Source: Sphingomonas sp. UBA1000 (lineage in GTDB: Bacteria; Pseudomonadota; Alphaproteobacteria; Sphingomonadales; Sphingomonadaceae). From it: a stretch of 6,285 bases of DNA. Positions within the stretch are counted from its first letter, which is position 1, and each line of letters opens with the position of its first letter. Under the pieces are notes generated by a model. It had not been told where the DNA came from and searched no databases. It saw nothing but the letters and a program-made list of their open reading frames with translations. The stretch lies in the NCBI GenBank assembly GCA_002291855.1, contig DBAW01000261.1:1-6285 (forward strand), given 5' to 3'. The position numbers were made by a program, and so were the translations under genes. Below, piece after piece: positions 1-5,828 of this stretch.

Positions 1-1178
1 TTTTGGGCGCGCTCGCCGAGATTCCGCGCGAACAGCCGATCCGCGACAATCTGCAGGCGCTCGACCGCCGCTCGCAGCGCATCCAGCGCACCCGGCGGGT
101 GATCGAATCGCTCGAATCCGAGGTCGAAGAGGCGATCGAGACGCTGTTCGGGCGCACCTTCTTCCTCGATAGCCCGACGCCGGCGCGGATCGCGGCCTGG
201 CGCGCCCGCGCGCAGGAGGCGGCGGCGCGGCAGGCCGGCCATGCCTATGCCGCTTATGGCCATGCCAAGCTGGCGGCGATCATCGACGAACTCGCCCGGC
301 TCGCCCAGTCGCTCGCCCCCGATGCGGTGACCGCCGAACAGGCGCATGACGCGCTGTGGCGCGCCGCCCATGGCCGGGGGCTTGACCGCATCGGCGCGCG
401 CGGCGGCGGCGCGACGCCGGCGGCGATCGCGCTGTTCCGCGCCCATGATCTGGGGTTCCGCATCCGCCGGCTGCGCTTCGTGCTGCGCCGGCTGGGCGTG
501 ATGCAGGACGAGGATCGCTGCGCCCCGCGCGAGGCCGAGGCGATGGAGGCTGCGCTCTATGCGACGCTCGCGCCCTATCTCGACCGCGAAATGACCGGCT
601 TTTACGGCCCCGGCCATGCCGCGCGGGCGGCGGCGGTGGCGAGCGAGCCGGATGCGTTCCTGACCGCGATGGAGGCGGCGCGCGATCTGAAGCGGGTCGA
701 CGAAGCCGCCGATGCGGCGATGTCGGCGGCGCTCAGCGCCTTTCCCCGCGCCGAGCGGCGGCATCTGCTGTTCGCCTATCTGGGCTTTGCCTTTTACGAC
801 ATCGCCACGCTGGCGCTCAACGACGGCGACTGGGGGGGCGAGTTCGATCCGATCAAGGTCGACCGCATTTCGCCCGACGATGCTGTGGCGATCCGTGCCG
901 GCGGCGCGCAGGCGACGCTCAAGGGTGTGCGCTTCAACAGCTTCGGCGCGTTCTTCAGCCGGGGCTATCGCGAGAATGACTATCTGTGGGGGCGGCTACA
1001 CGGCGCGGACCGGCTGATCGACATTCTGCTGTCGACCCTGCCGGCGCAGCGCGCCCTGCCGCCGGGCATGGCGGCAACGCTGAAACGACAGATATTCCAC
1101 GCGATTCTGGACGAGGAAACTCCCCGGCTGACGGCGGTGGCGGAGCTGATCGCGGCGCTACGTGCCGAAATCGGCTGA
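1..1178 (+). CDS. Patatin-like protein, C-terminal part (DUF3376-type), 5' partial
   Basis: The reading frame is open from the left edge to the TGA at 1176-1178, giving 391 visible residues. The leftmost TTG (3-5) is most likely an internal leucine codon, so the true start is outside the window. The visible part is mostly helical and charged, with an Arg/Glu-rich stretch that could form a coiled coil at about residues 15-47. Near the end, residues 311-339 contain FGAFFSRGYRENDYLWGRLHG, followed by an ADRLIDILLS-like helix. I recognise this from the C-terminal DUF3376 region of large bacterial patatin-like proteins. In that family an N-terminal patatin domain with a GxSxG serine and a DGG aspartate gives lipid acyl hydrolase activity. 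Neither motif is visible here because that domain would lie upstream, so the catalytic assignment is inference. The gene is separated from lapA by 78 bp and is probably not part of the downstream operon. Family assignment is from memory of the motif, with no database search. Confidence 0.66.
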   Translation, partial: LGALAEIPREQPIRDNLQALDRRSQRIQRTRRVIESLESEVEEAIETLFGRTFFLDSPTPARIAAWRARAQEAAARQAGHAYAAYGHAKLAAIIDELARLAQSLAPDAVTAEQAHDALWRAAHGRGLDRIGARGGGATPAAIALFRAHDLGFRIRRLRFVLRRLGVMQDEDRCAPREAEAMEAALYATLAPYLDREMTGFYGPGHAARAAAVASEPDAFLTAMEAARDLKRVDEAADAAMSAALSAFPRAERRHLLFAYLGFAFYDIATLALNDGDWGGEFDPIKVDRISPDDAVAIRAGGAQATLKGVRFNSFGAFFSRGYRENDYLWGRLHGADRLIDILLSTLPAQRALPPGMAATLKRQIFHAILDEETPRLTAVAELIAALRAEIG

Positions 1179-1256
1179 GTCAGCCACGCGACGCCCGCCC
1201 CACCGCTGCTGATGCCGGGGGTGGCGCTTTGGCGGCGCGCGCTCTAGGGTCGGGTC
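1179..1256 (+). other. Intergenic spacer, likely operon boundary upstream of lapA
   Basis: This is the only non-coding gap longer than 12 bp in the window. It is the most plausible site for the promoter of the lapA-to-folC run, but I cannot place convincing -35 and -10 boxes: TTGGCG at 1229-1234 and TCTAGG at 1243-1248 are only 8 bp apart. An imperfect G/C hairpin can be drawn (CCACC 1200-1204 with GGTGG 1220-1224), but it is short and followed only by CGCTTTGG, so it is a poor terminator candidate. No repeat or small ORF is apparent. Confidence 0.4.
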
Positions 1257-1607
1257 ATGTCGTTCCTGAAGACCCTGTTCTGGATCGTGCTGGCCGTGAC
1301 GGTCGCGCTGTTCAGCTTTGCCAACTGGACCATCGTGTCGGTGCGGCTGTGGGACGGGCTGGTGATGGATATCAAGCTGCCGGTGCTGCTTGGTTTCGCC
1401 TTCCTGCTCGGCCTGGTGCCGCCGCTTTTGCTGTGGCAGGCGGCGCGCTGGCGGCTGCGGCGGCAGGCGATGATCCATGCCGGTCAGGCGGCGATGGCCG
1501 CCGCGCCGCCGGCTGCCCCGGCCGGAGCGGCTGAGCCGGAGCCCGCGCCCGTATCGGTTGGCGTCGCGCCCGTCGCCATCGCGCCCGTGCCGCCGGGGGG
1601 CGCATGA
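1257..1607 (+). CDS. lapA: LapA-domain (DUF1049) inner-membrane protein
   Basis: The product is a 116-residue small membrane protein. Two hydrophobic segments (about residues 5-23 and 41-60) flank a short loop containing the FANWTIVSVRLW stretch (21-32), as expected of the LapA/DUF1049 fold. A basic stretch, RWRLRRQ (64-70), follows the second segment and should sit on the cytoplasmic face. Residues 73-116 are a low-complexity Ala/Pro/Val tail. Enterobacterial LapA (about 100 residues) works with LapB in lipopolysaccharide assembly and control of LpxC turnover; whether that role holds here is inference. Placement next to pyrF agrees with E. coli, where lapA-lapB lies just upstream of pyrF, but no lapB is present between them here. 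The ATG at 1257 is chosen because it starts directly at the first membrane segment. No strong ribosome binding site precedes it, only the weak AGGGT at 1246-1250. The stop overlaps the pyrF start by 4 bp (ATGA). Confidence 0.8.
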   Translation: MSFLKTLFWIVLAVTVALFSFANWTIVSVRLWDGLVMDIKLPVLLGFAFLLGLVPPLLLWQAARWRLRRQAMIHAGQAAMAAAPPAAPAGAAEPEPAPVSVGVAPVAIAPVPPGGA

Positions 1608-2281
1608 CCAGCCCCGTCTATGTGGCGCTCGACACGCCCGATCTCGCCCGCGCCCATGCGCTCGCCCAGGCGGTTCGCCACCATGTCGGCGGGATCAAGC
1701 TGGGGCTGGAGTTTTTCTGCGCGAACGGCCCGGCCGGGGTGCGCGACATGGCCGATCTCGGCCTGCCGGTGTTCCTCGACCTCAAGCTGCACGACATTCC
1801 CAACACCGTTGCCAAGGCGGTGCAGTCGCTCAGCCCGCTCGCCCCGCATGTGCTGACCGTCCATGCCGCAGGCGGCCGGGCGATGATGGAAGACGCCAAG
1901 GCGGCGGCCCCCACCGGCACCAAGGTGGTGGCGGTGAGCGTGCTCACCAGCCTTGATGCGACCGACCTGGCCGAAACCGGCATTGCCGGCGATCCCCATG
2001 GCCAGGTCGAACGGCTGACCGCCCTTGCGCGCGAGGCGGGGCTGGACGGCGTCGTCTGTTCGGGGGCCGAGGTGCGCGCGGCGCGCGCGCTGTGGCCGGG
2101 CGGGTTTTTCGTCGTGCCGGGGGTGCGCCCGGCCGGGACCGAGGCCAAGGGCGACCAGAAGCGCGTCGTGACGCCGCGTCAGGCGCTCGACAATGGCGCG
2201 TCGATCCTCGTCATCGGCCGGCCGATCACCGGGGCGGAAGACCCCGATCTGGCTGCCCGCGCCATCGCCGCCACGCTCTAG
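1604..2281 (+). CDS. pyrF: Orotidine 5'-phosphate decarboxylase
   Basis: The enzyme decarboxylates orotidine 5'-monophosphate to UMP, the last step of de novo pyrimidine synthesis, in the cytoplasm. The 225-residue length is usual for the bacterial TIM-barrel form. Visible active-site elements are ALDTPD (8-13, substrate-binding Asp10), IKLG (31-34, Lys32), the signature DLKLHDIPNT (59-68) with the Asp59-Lys61-Asp64 charge network, PGVRP (172-176) and the phosphate-binding GRPIT (205-209, Arg206). All expected residues are present. The ATG at 1604 overlaps the lapA stop by 4 bp. The only upstream purine run is six G at 1595-1600, just 3 bp from the start, so translation probably depends on coupling to lapA. 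The gene ends in TAG, 7 bp before trpF. The identification is secure. Confidence 0.97.
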   Translation: MTSPVYVALDTPDLARAHALAQAVRHHVGGIKLGLEFFCANGPAGVRDMADLGLPVFLDLKLHDIPNTVAKAVQSLSPLAPHVLTVHAAGGRAMMEDAKAAAPTGTKVVAVSVLTSLDATDLAETGIAGDPHGQVERLTALAREAGLDGVVCSGAEVRAARALWPGGFFVVPGVRPAGTEAKGDQKRVVTPRQALDNGASILVIGRPITGAEDPDLAARAIAATL

Positions 2282-2288
2282 GCCGGCG

Positions 2289-2924
2289 ATGCGCGTCACC
2301 GCCAAGATTTGCGGGCTGTCCACGCCCGAAACGCTCGATGCCGCCATTGGCGGCGGGGCGAGCCATGTCGGCTTCGTCTTTTATCCGCACAGCCCGCGCC
2401 ATCTGGCGTTCGGCGCGGCAACGGCGCTGGCGGCGCGCAGCGGCGGGCGCGCGGGCCGTGTGGGCGTGTTCGTCGATCCCGATGATGCGCTGGTCGCCGC
2501 CGCCATCGAGGCGGGGCAGCTCGACATCTTGCAGCTGCACAAGACCGCGCCCGCCCGCGCCGCCGCGCTCGCCGCCCGGTTCGCCCGCCCGGTCTGGGCC
2601 GCAATCGCCATCCGCACCCGCGCCGATCTGGCCGAAGCGCGCGGCTGGCAGGGGCTGGCCGAACGGCTGATCTATGATGCCAAGACGCCCGAAGGCACGC
2701 TGCCGGGCGGCATGGGGATGCGGTTCGACTGGGCGCTGCTCGACGGTTTTGCCCATCCCTGTGCCTGGGCGCTGTCGGGCGGGCTGGATGCGGAGAATGT
2801 CGCCGATGCCGTGGGCCGCACCGGGGCGCGCATGGTCGATATTTCCTCGGGCGTCGAAAGCGCGCCGGGGATCAAGGATGTGGACAAGATCGCCCGCTTC
2901 CTCCAAGCGGTCGCCCAGCTATGA
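2289..2924 (+). CDS. trpF: Phosphoribosylanthranilate isomerase
   Basis: TrpF converts N-(5'-phosphoribosyl)anthranilate to CdRP (an Amadori rearrangement), the step before indole-glycerol-phosphate synthase in tryptophan synthesis. The product is a 211-residue monofunctional TIM barrel, not fused to TrpC as in E. coli. The N-terminal KICGL (6-10) carries the general-base Cys8, and IYDAK (128-132) carries the general-acid Asp130. GFVFYPHSPRHL (28-39), SGGL (163-166) and ISSGVE (185-190) complete the family pattern and the phosphate-binding loops. The frame stays open upstream into pyrF, but the ATG at 2289 is chosen because the KICG motif begins five codons later, as in the family. There is no clear Shine-Dalgarno in the 7-bp gap after pyrF. 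The QLH strand is followed by KTAP, and the Gly loop reads GGMG (140-143), small departures from the commonest forms I recall. The stop overlaps trpB (ATGA). Confidence 0.95.
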   Translation: MRVTAKICGLSTPETLDAAIGGGASHVGFVFYPHSPRHLAFGAATALAARSGGRAGRVGVFVDPDDALVAAAIEAGQLDILQLHKTAPARAAALAARFARPVWAAIAIRTRADLAEARGWQGLAERLIYDAKTPEGTLPGGMGMRFDWALLDGFAHPCAWALSGGLDAENVADAVGRTGARMVDISSGVESAPGIKDVDKIARFLQAVAQL

Positions 2925-4153
2925 CACGGACAAACTCGCTGCAAAGCCAGCCCGACGCGCGCGGCCATTTCGGCCAGTTCGGTGGACGCTATGTCGCCGA
3001 AACGCTGATGCCGCTGATCCTCGACCTTGAACGCGCCTATCGCGCGGCCAAGGACGATCCCGGTTTCGCCGCCGAGTTCGACGATCTGCTGGCAAACTAT
3101 GTCGGCCGCCCCAGCCCGCTTTATTATGCCGAGCGGCTGACCGAGGCGCTGCGCGCCGACGCGCCCGAGGGCATGGGCGCGCGGATCTATTTCAAGCGCG
3201 ACGAGCTCAACCACACCGGCGCGCACAAGATCAACAATTGCATCGGCCAGATCCTGCTCGCGCGGCGGATGGGCAAGACGCGGATCATCGCCGAAACCGG
3301 TGCCGGCCAGCACGGCGTGGCGACCGCGACGGTCGCCGCGCGCTTCGGCCTGCCCTGCACCATCTATATGGGCGCGCGCGACGTCGAGCGGCAGTCGCCC
3401 AACGTGTTCCGGATGAAGCTGCTGGGGGCCGAGGTCCGCCCGGTCGAAAGCGGCGCGCGGACGCTCAAGGACGCGATGAACGAGGCGCTGCGCGACTGGG
3501 TCGCCAATGTCGAGGACACGTTCTACATCATCGGCACCGCCGCCGGGCCGCACCCCTATCCGGAGCTGGTGCGCGATTTCCAGTCGGTGATCGGCCGCGA
3601 GGCGCGCGCCCAGATCCTCGAACGCGAAGGGCGGCTGCCCGATCTGCTGGTCGCGGCGATCGGCGGCGGATCGAACGCCATCGGCCTGTTCCATCCCTTC
3701 CTCGACGATGCCGATGTGAAGATGCTGGGCGTGGAAGCCGCCGGCAAGGGGCTGGCGACCGACGCCCATGCCGCAAGCCTGGCGGGCGGGCGGCCCGGCG
3801 TGCTGCATGGCAACAAGACCTTCCTGCTGCAGGACGAGGACGGCCAGATCGCCGAGGCGCATTCGATTTCGGCGGGGCTGGATTATCCGGGCATCGGGCC
3901 GGAACATAGCTGGCTGCACGAGATCGGCCGCGTCACCTATGACAGCGCGACCGACAACGAGGCGCTGGACGCGTTCCAGCTCGTCTGCCGCACCGAAGGC
4001 ATCATCCCCGCGCTCGAGCCGAGCCATGCCATCGCCGCCGTCGCCCGGGTCGCGCCGACGATGCGGCGCGACCAGATCATCATCGCCAATATGTGCGGGC
4101 GCGGCGACAAGGACATCTTCACCGTCGCCGAAGCGCTGGGGGCGCGGCTGTGA
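2921..4153 (+). CDS. trpB: Tryptophan synthase beta subunit
   Basis: TrpB is the PLP-dependent subunit that joins indole, channelled from TrpA, with L-serine to make L-tryptophan in the alpha2-beta2 complex. The 410-residue length is normal. The sequence shows HFGQFGGRYVAETLMP near the N-terminus (16-31), the PLP lysine in HTGAHKINN (Lys103), the catalytic Glu125 in ETGAGQHG, the phosphate-binding GGGSNA (248-253), GPEHS (326-330) and EPSHA (366-370). The C-terminal motif is CGRGDKD, with Cys392 where the Salmonella enzyme has Ser377, the residue that contacts the PLP pyridine nitrogen. The ATG at 2921 overlaps the trpF stop by 4 bp and has no good ribosome binding site (a weak AAGCGG lies 10 bp upstream), which fits coupled translation. 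The trpA start overlaps its stop (GTGA), matching the 1:1 stoichiometry of the complex. This looks like the canonical TrpB1 type. Confidence 0.98.
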   Translation: MTRTNSLQSQPDARGHFGQFGGRYVAETLMPLILDLERAYRAAKDDPGFAAEFDDLLANYVGRPSPLYYAERLTEALRADAPEGMGARIYFKRDELNHTGAHKINNCIGQILLARRMGKTRIIAETGAGQHGVATATVAARFGLPCTIYMGARDVERQSPNVFRMKLLGAEVRPVESGARTLKDAMNEALRDWVANVEDTFYIIGTAAGPHPYPELVRDFQSVIGREARAQILEREGRLPDLLVAAIGGGSNAIGLFHPFLDDADVKMLGVEAAGKGLATDAHAASLAGGRPGVLHGNKTFLLQDEDGQIAEAHSISAGLDYPGIGPEHSWLHEIGRVTYDSATDNEALDAFQLVCRTEGIIPALEPSHAIAAVARVAPTMRRDQIIIANMCGRGDKDIFTVAEALGARL

Positions 4154-4968
4154 CCGGGCGCATCGCTTCTGCCTTTGCCCGCGCCCGGGCCGAGGGGCGC
4201 GCGGCGCTCGTCACCTTCGTGACCGGCGGCGATCCCGATCCGGCGACGACGCCCGCGATCCTCGACGCGCTGGTCGCGGGCGGCGCGGACGTGATCGAAC
4301 TCGGCATGCCGTTCACCGATCCGATGGCCGACGGCCCGGCGATCCAGAAGGCCAATCTGCGGTCGCTGGGGGCGGGCACCCGCACCGCCGATCTGCTGGC
4401 CATCGCCAAGGGGTTCCGCGCCCGTCACCCGGATGTGCCGCTGGTGCTGATGGGCTATGCCAATCCGATGCTGGCGCGCGGGGCGGACTGGTTTGCCGAT
4501 GCCGCCGCCGCGGCCGGGGTCGACGGGGTGATCTGCGTAGATACCCCGCCCGAAGAGGATGACGCGCTCGGCCCGGCGCTGCGCGTGCGCGGCATCCATC
4601 CGGTGCGGCTGGCGACGCCGACCACCGATGCCGCCCGCCTGCCCGCCGTGCTCGGCGGCGCATCGGGCTTTGTCTATTATGTCTCGGTCGCCGGCATCAC
4701 CGGGCTGCAACAGGCCGCCCCCGATGCCGTCGCAGCAGCGGTCGCGCGGCTGAAGGCGGCGACCGATCTGCCGATCGCCGTCGGCTTTGGCGTCCGCACG
4801 CCCGACCAGGCGGCCGCCATCGGCCGCACGGCGGACGGCGTCGTCATCGGATCCGCGATTGTCGAGCTGGTGGAGGCGCATGGCGCCGATGCCCCGGCGG
4901 CGATCCGGTCTTTCGTGTCGGCCCTGGCGCATGCGCTGGCCGGCGCGCGTCAGGAGGAAAATGCATGA
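4150..4968 (+). CDS. trpA: Tryptophan synthase alpha subunit, GTG start
   Basis: TrpA cleaves indole-3-glycerol phosphate to indole and glyceraldehyde 3-phosphate and passes indole to TrpB. With a GTG start at 4150 the protein has 272 residues, the usual length. The motif IELGMPFTDPMADGP (49-63) carries the catalytic Glu50 and Asp61, equivalent to Glu49 and Asp60 of Salmonella. Loop 6 reads AGITG (181-185, containing the threonine that positions the catalytic Asp), and the phosphate site shows VGFGVRTP (211-218) and GSAI (234-237). The GTG is preferred over an in-frame ATG at 4093 because it gives the normal N-terminus (TGRIASAFA) and forms a 4-bp GTGA overlap with trpB; the ATG would add 19 Arg-rich residues lying wholly inside trpB. 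The gene contains the strong ribosome binding site of accD near its 3' end and overlaps accD by 4 bp. Confidence 0.96.
   Translation: MTGRIASAFARARAEGRAALVTFVTGGDPDPATTPAILDALVAGGADVIELGMPFTDPMADGPAIQKANLRSLGAGTRTADLLAIAKGFRARHPDVPLVLMGYANPMLARGADWFADAAAAAGVDGVICVDTPPEEDDALGPALRVRGIHPVRLATPTTDAARLPAVLGGASGFVYYVSVAGITGLQQAAPDAVAAAVARLKAATDLPIAVGFGVRTPDQAAAIGRTADGVVIGSAIVELVEAHGADAPAAIRSFVSALAHALAGARQEENA
4952..4957 (+). promoter_or_regulatory. Strong Shine-Dalgarno site for accD
   Basis: AGGAGG lies inside the last codons of trpA, with a 7-bp spacer to the accD ATG at 4965. It is a full match to the anti-Shine-Dalgarno core and by far the best ribosome binding site in the window; the other starts in the run have weak or no such sites. 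It supports the accD start and suggests accD can recruit ribosomes independently of trpA coupling. Confidence 0.8.
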
Positions 4969-5816
4969 GCTGGCTGAGCCGCGTCCGCAACGCGCTGCCT
5001 TTCGTCGCCAAGCGCGATACGCCCGACAATCTGTGGCACAAATGCCCCAGCTGCGGGCAGATGATCTTCACCGCCGAATATGAGGAAAATCTGTCGGTCT
5101 GCCCGAAATGCGACCATCATGGCCGCATCGGCGGCCGGGCGCGGTTCCGGCAGATTTTCGACGACGGCAGCTTCACCCTGCTGCCCCAGCCGCGCGTGGC
5201 CGAAGATCCGCTGCGCTTCCGCGATTCCAAGCGCTATGCCGACCGCATCAAGGCCGCCCGCGCGACGACCGGCGAGGCGGATGCGCTGCTCAATGCGCGC
5301 GGCACCATCGGCGGCCGCCCGGCAATCGTCGGCGTGCAGGATTTCGCCTTCATGGGCGGGTCGATGGGCCTGGGCGTGGGCGAGGCGATCATTGCCGGCA
5401 TCCGCGCGGCGGTGGCCGAACGCCGCCCCTATATCATCTTCACCGCGGCCGGCGGCGCGCGGATGCAGGAAGGCATTTTGTCGCTGATGCAGATGCCGCG
5501 CACCACCGCCGCGATTGCCGAGCTGAAGGAAGCGGGCCTGCCCTATATCGTCGTGCTGACCGACCCGACGACCGGCGGCGTCACTGCATCCTATGCGATG
5601 CTGGGCGATGTTCAGATCGCCGAGCCGGGGGCGCTGATCGGCTTTGCCGGGCAGCGGGTGATCGAACAGACGATCCGCGAAAAACTGCCCGAGGGGTTCC
5701 AGCGCGCCGAATATCTGCTCGACCATGGCATGCTCGACATGGTCGTGCCGCGCGCCGAGCTGCGCGAGACGCTGGGCCGGCTGCTCGCCTATCTGGCGCC
5801 GCCCGTCGCCGCCTGA
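4965..5816 (+). CDS. accD: Acetyl-CoA carboxylase carboxyltransferase subunit beta
   Basis: AccD pairs with AccA to form the carboxyltransferase that moves the carboxyl group from carboxybiotin on AccB to acetyl-CoA, making malonyl-CoA for fatty acid synthesis. The product has 283 residues. An N-terminal zinc ribbon has Cys27, Cys30, Cys46 and Cys49 (CPSC and CPKC), the same spacing as in E. coli. The crotonase-like carboxyltransferase domain follows, with FMGGSMG (129-135), the oxyanion-type GGARMQEG (163-170), PTTGGVTAS (201-209) and GQRVIEQT (229-236). In E. coli the zinc domain can bind the accA and accD mRNAs and damp their translation; that may apply here but is not shown by the sequence. 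The ATG overlaps the trpA stop (ATGA) and is preceded by AGGAGG. The stop is TGA followed by C. The accD-folC order is shared with E. coli. accA is not in the window. Confidence 0.97.
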   Translation: MSWLSRVRNALPFVAKRDTPDNLWHKCPSCGQMIFTAEYEENLSVCPKCDHHGRIGGRARFRQIFDDGSFTLLPQPRVAEDPLRFRDSKRYADRIKAARATTGEADALLNARGTIGGRPAIVGVQDFAFMGGSMGLGVGEAIIAGIRAAVAERRPYIIFTAAGGARMQEGILSLMQMPRTTAAIAELKEAGLPYIVVLTDPTTGGVTASYAMLGDVQIAEPGALIGFAGQRVIEQTIREKLPEGFQRAEYLLDHGMLDMVVPRAELRETLGRLLAYLAPPVAA

Positions 5817-5828
5817 CCGGTCCCGGCG

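Noticed and set aside
1177..1181. GANTC (CcrM-type methylation) site at the lapA upstream gap, with others at 105-109, 114-118, 1103-1107 and 5222-5226
   Set aside because: GANTC sites are expected by chance at this density, and most of these are inside genes. Nothing links the one at 1177 to a promoter element, so cell-cycle control cannot be claimed.
1193..1230. Possible intrinsic terminator after the patatin-like gene
   Set aside because: The stem has only about five contiguous pairs (CCACC with GGTGG) plus interrupted pairs, a 15-base loop, and only TTT rather than a T run afterwards. G/C-rich spacers of this kind give such pairings by chance.
1229..1250. Possible -35/-10 promoter (TTGGCG and TCTAGG) before lapA
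   Set aside because: The two boxes are 8 bp apart rather than about 17, and the -10 match is poor. A promoter is expected in this gap, but I cannot place it.
2193..2288. Upstream start for trpF inside pyrF
   Set aside because: The frame is open, but the extra residues are a Ser/Pro/Arg-rich shadow of the pyrF C-terminus, and the family N-terminus (KICG within the first ten residues) fits the ATG at 2289.
2672..4027. A 451-codon open frame on the minus strand across trpF and trpB
   Set aside because: It lies antisense to two certain genes. Because the forward genes rarely use TTA, CTA or TCA codons, the reverse frame has few stops. Its translation is Arg/Ala/Gly/Asp-rich with no recognisable domain, as expected of a high-GC shadow frame.
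4093..4149. Alternative upstream ATG start for trpA at 4093
   Set aside because: It would add 19 Arg/Gly/Ala-rich residues read out of frame from the conserved trpB C-terminus. The GTG at 4150 gives the normal family length and the same 4-bp overlap seen at other junctions.
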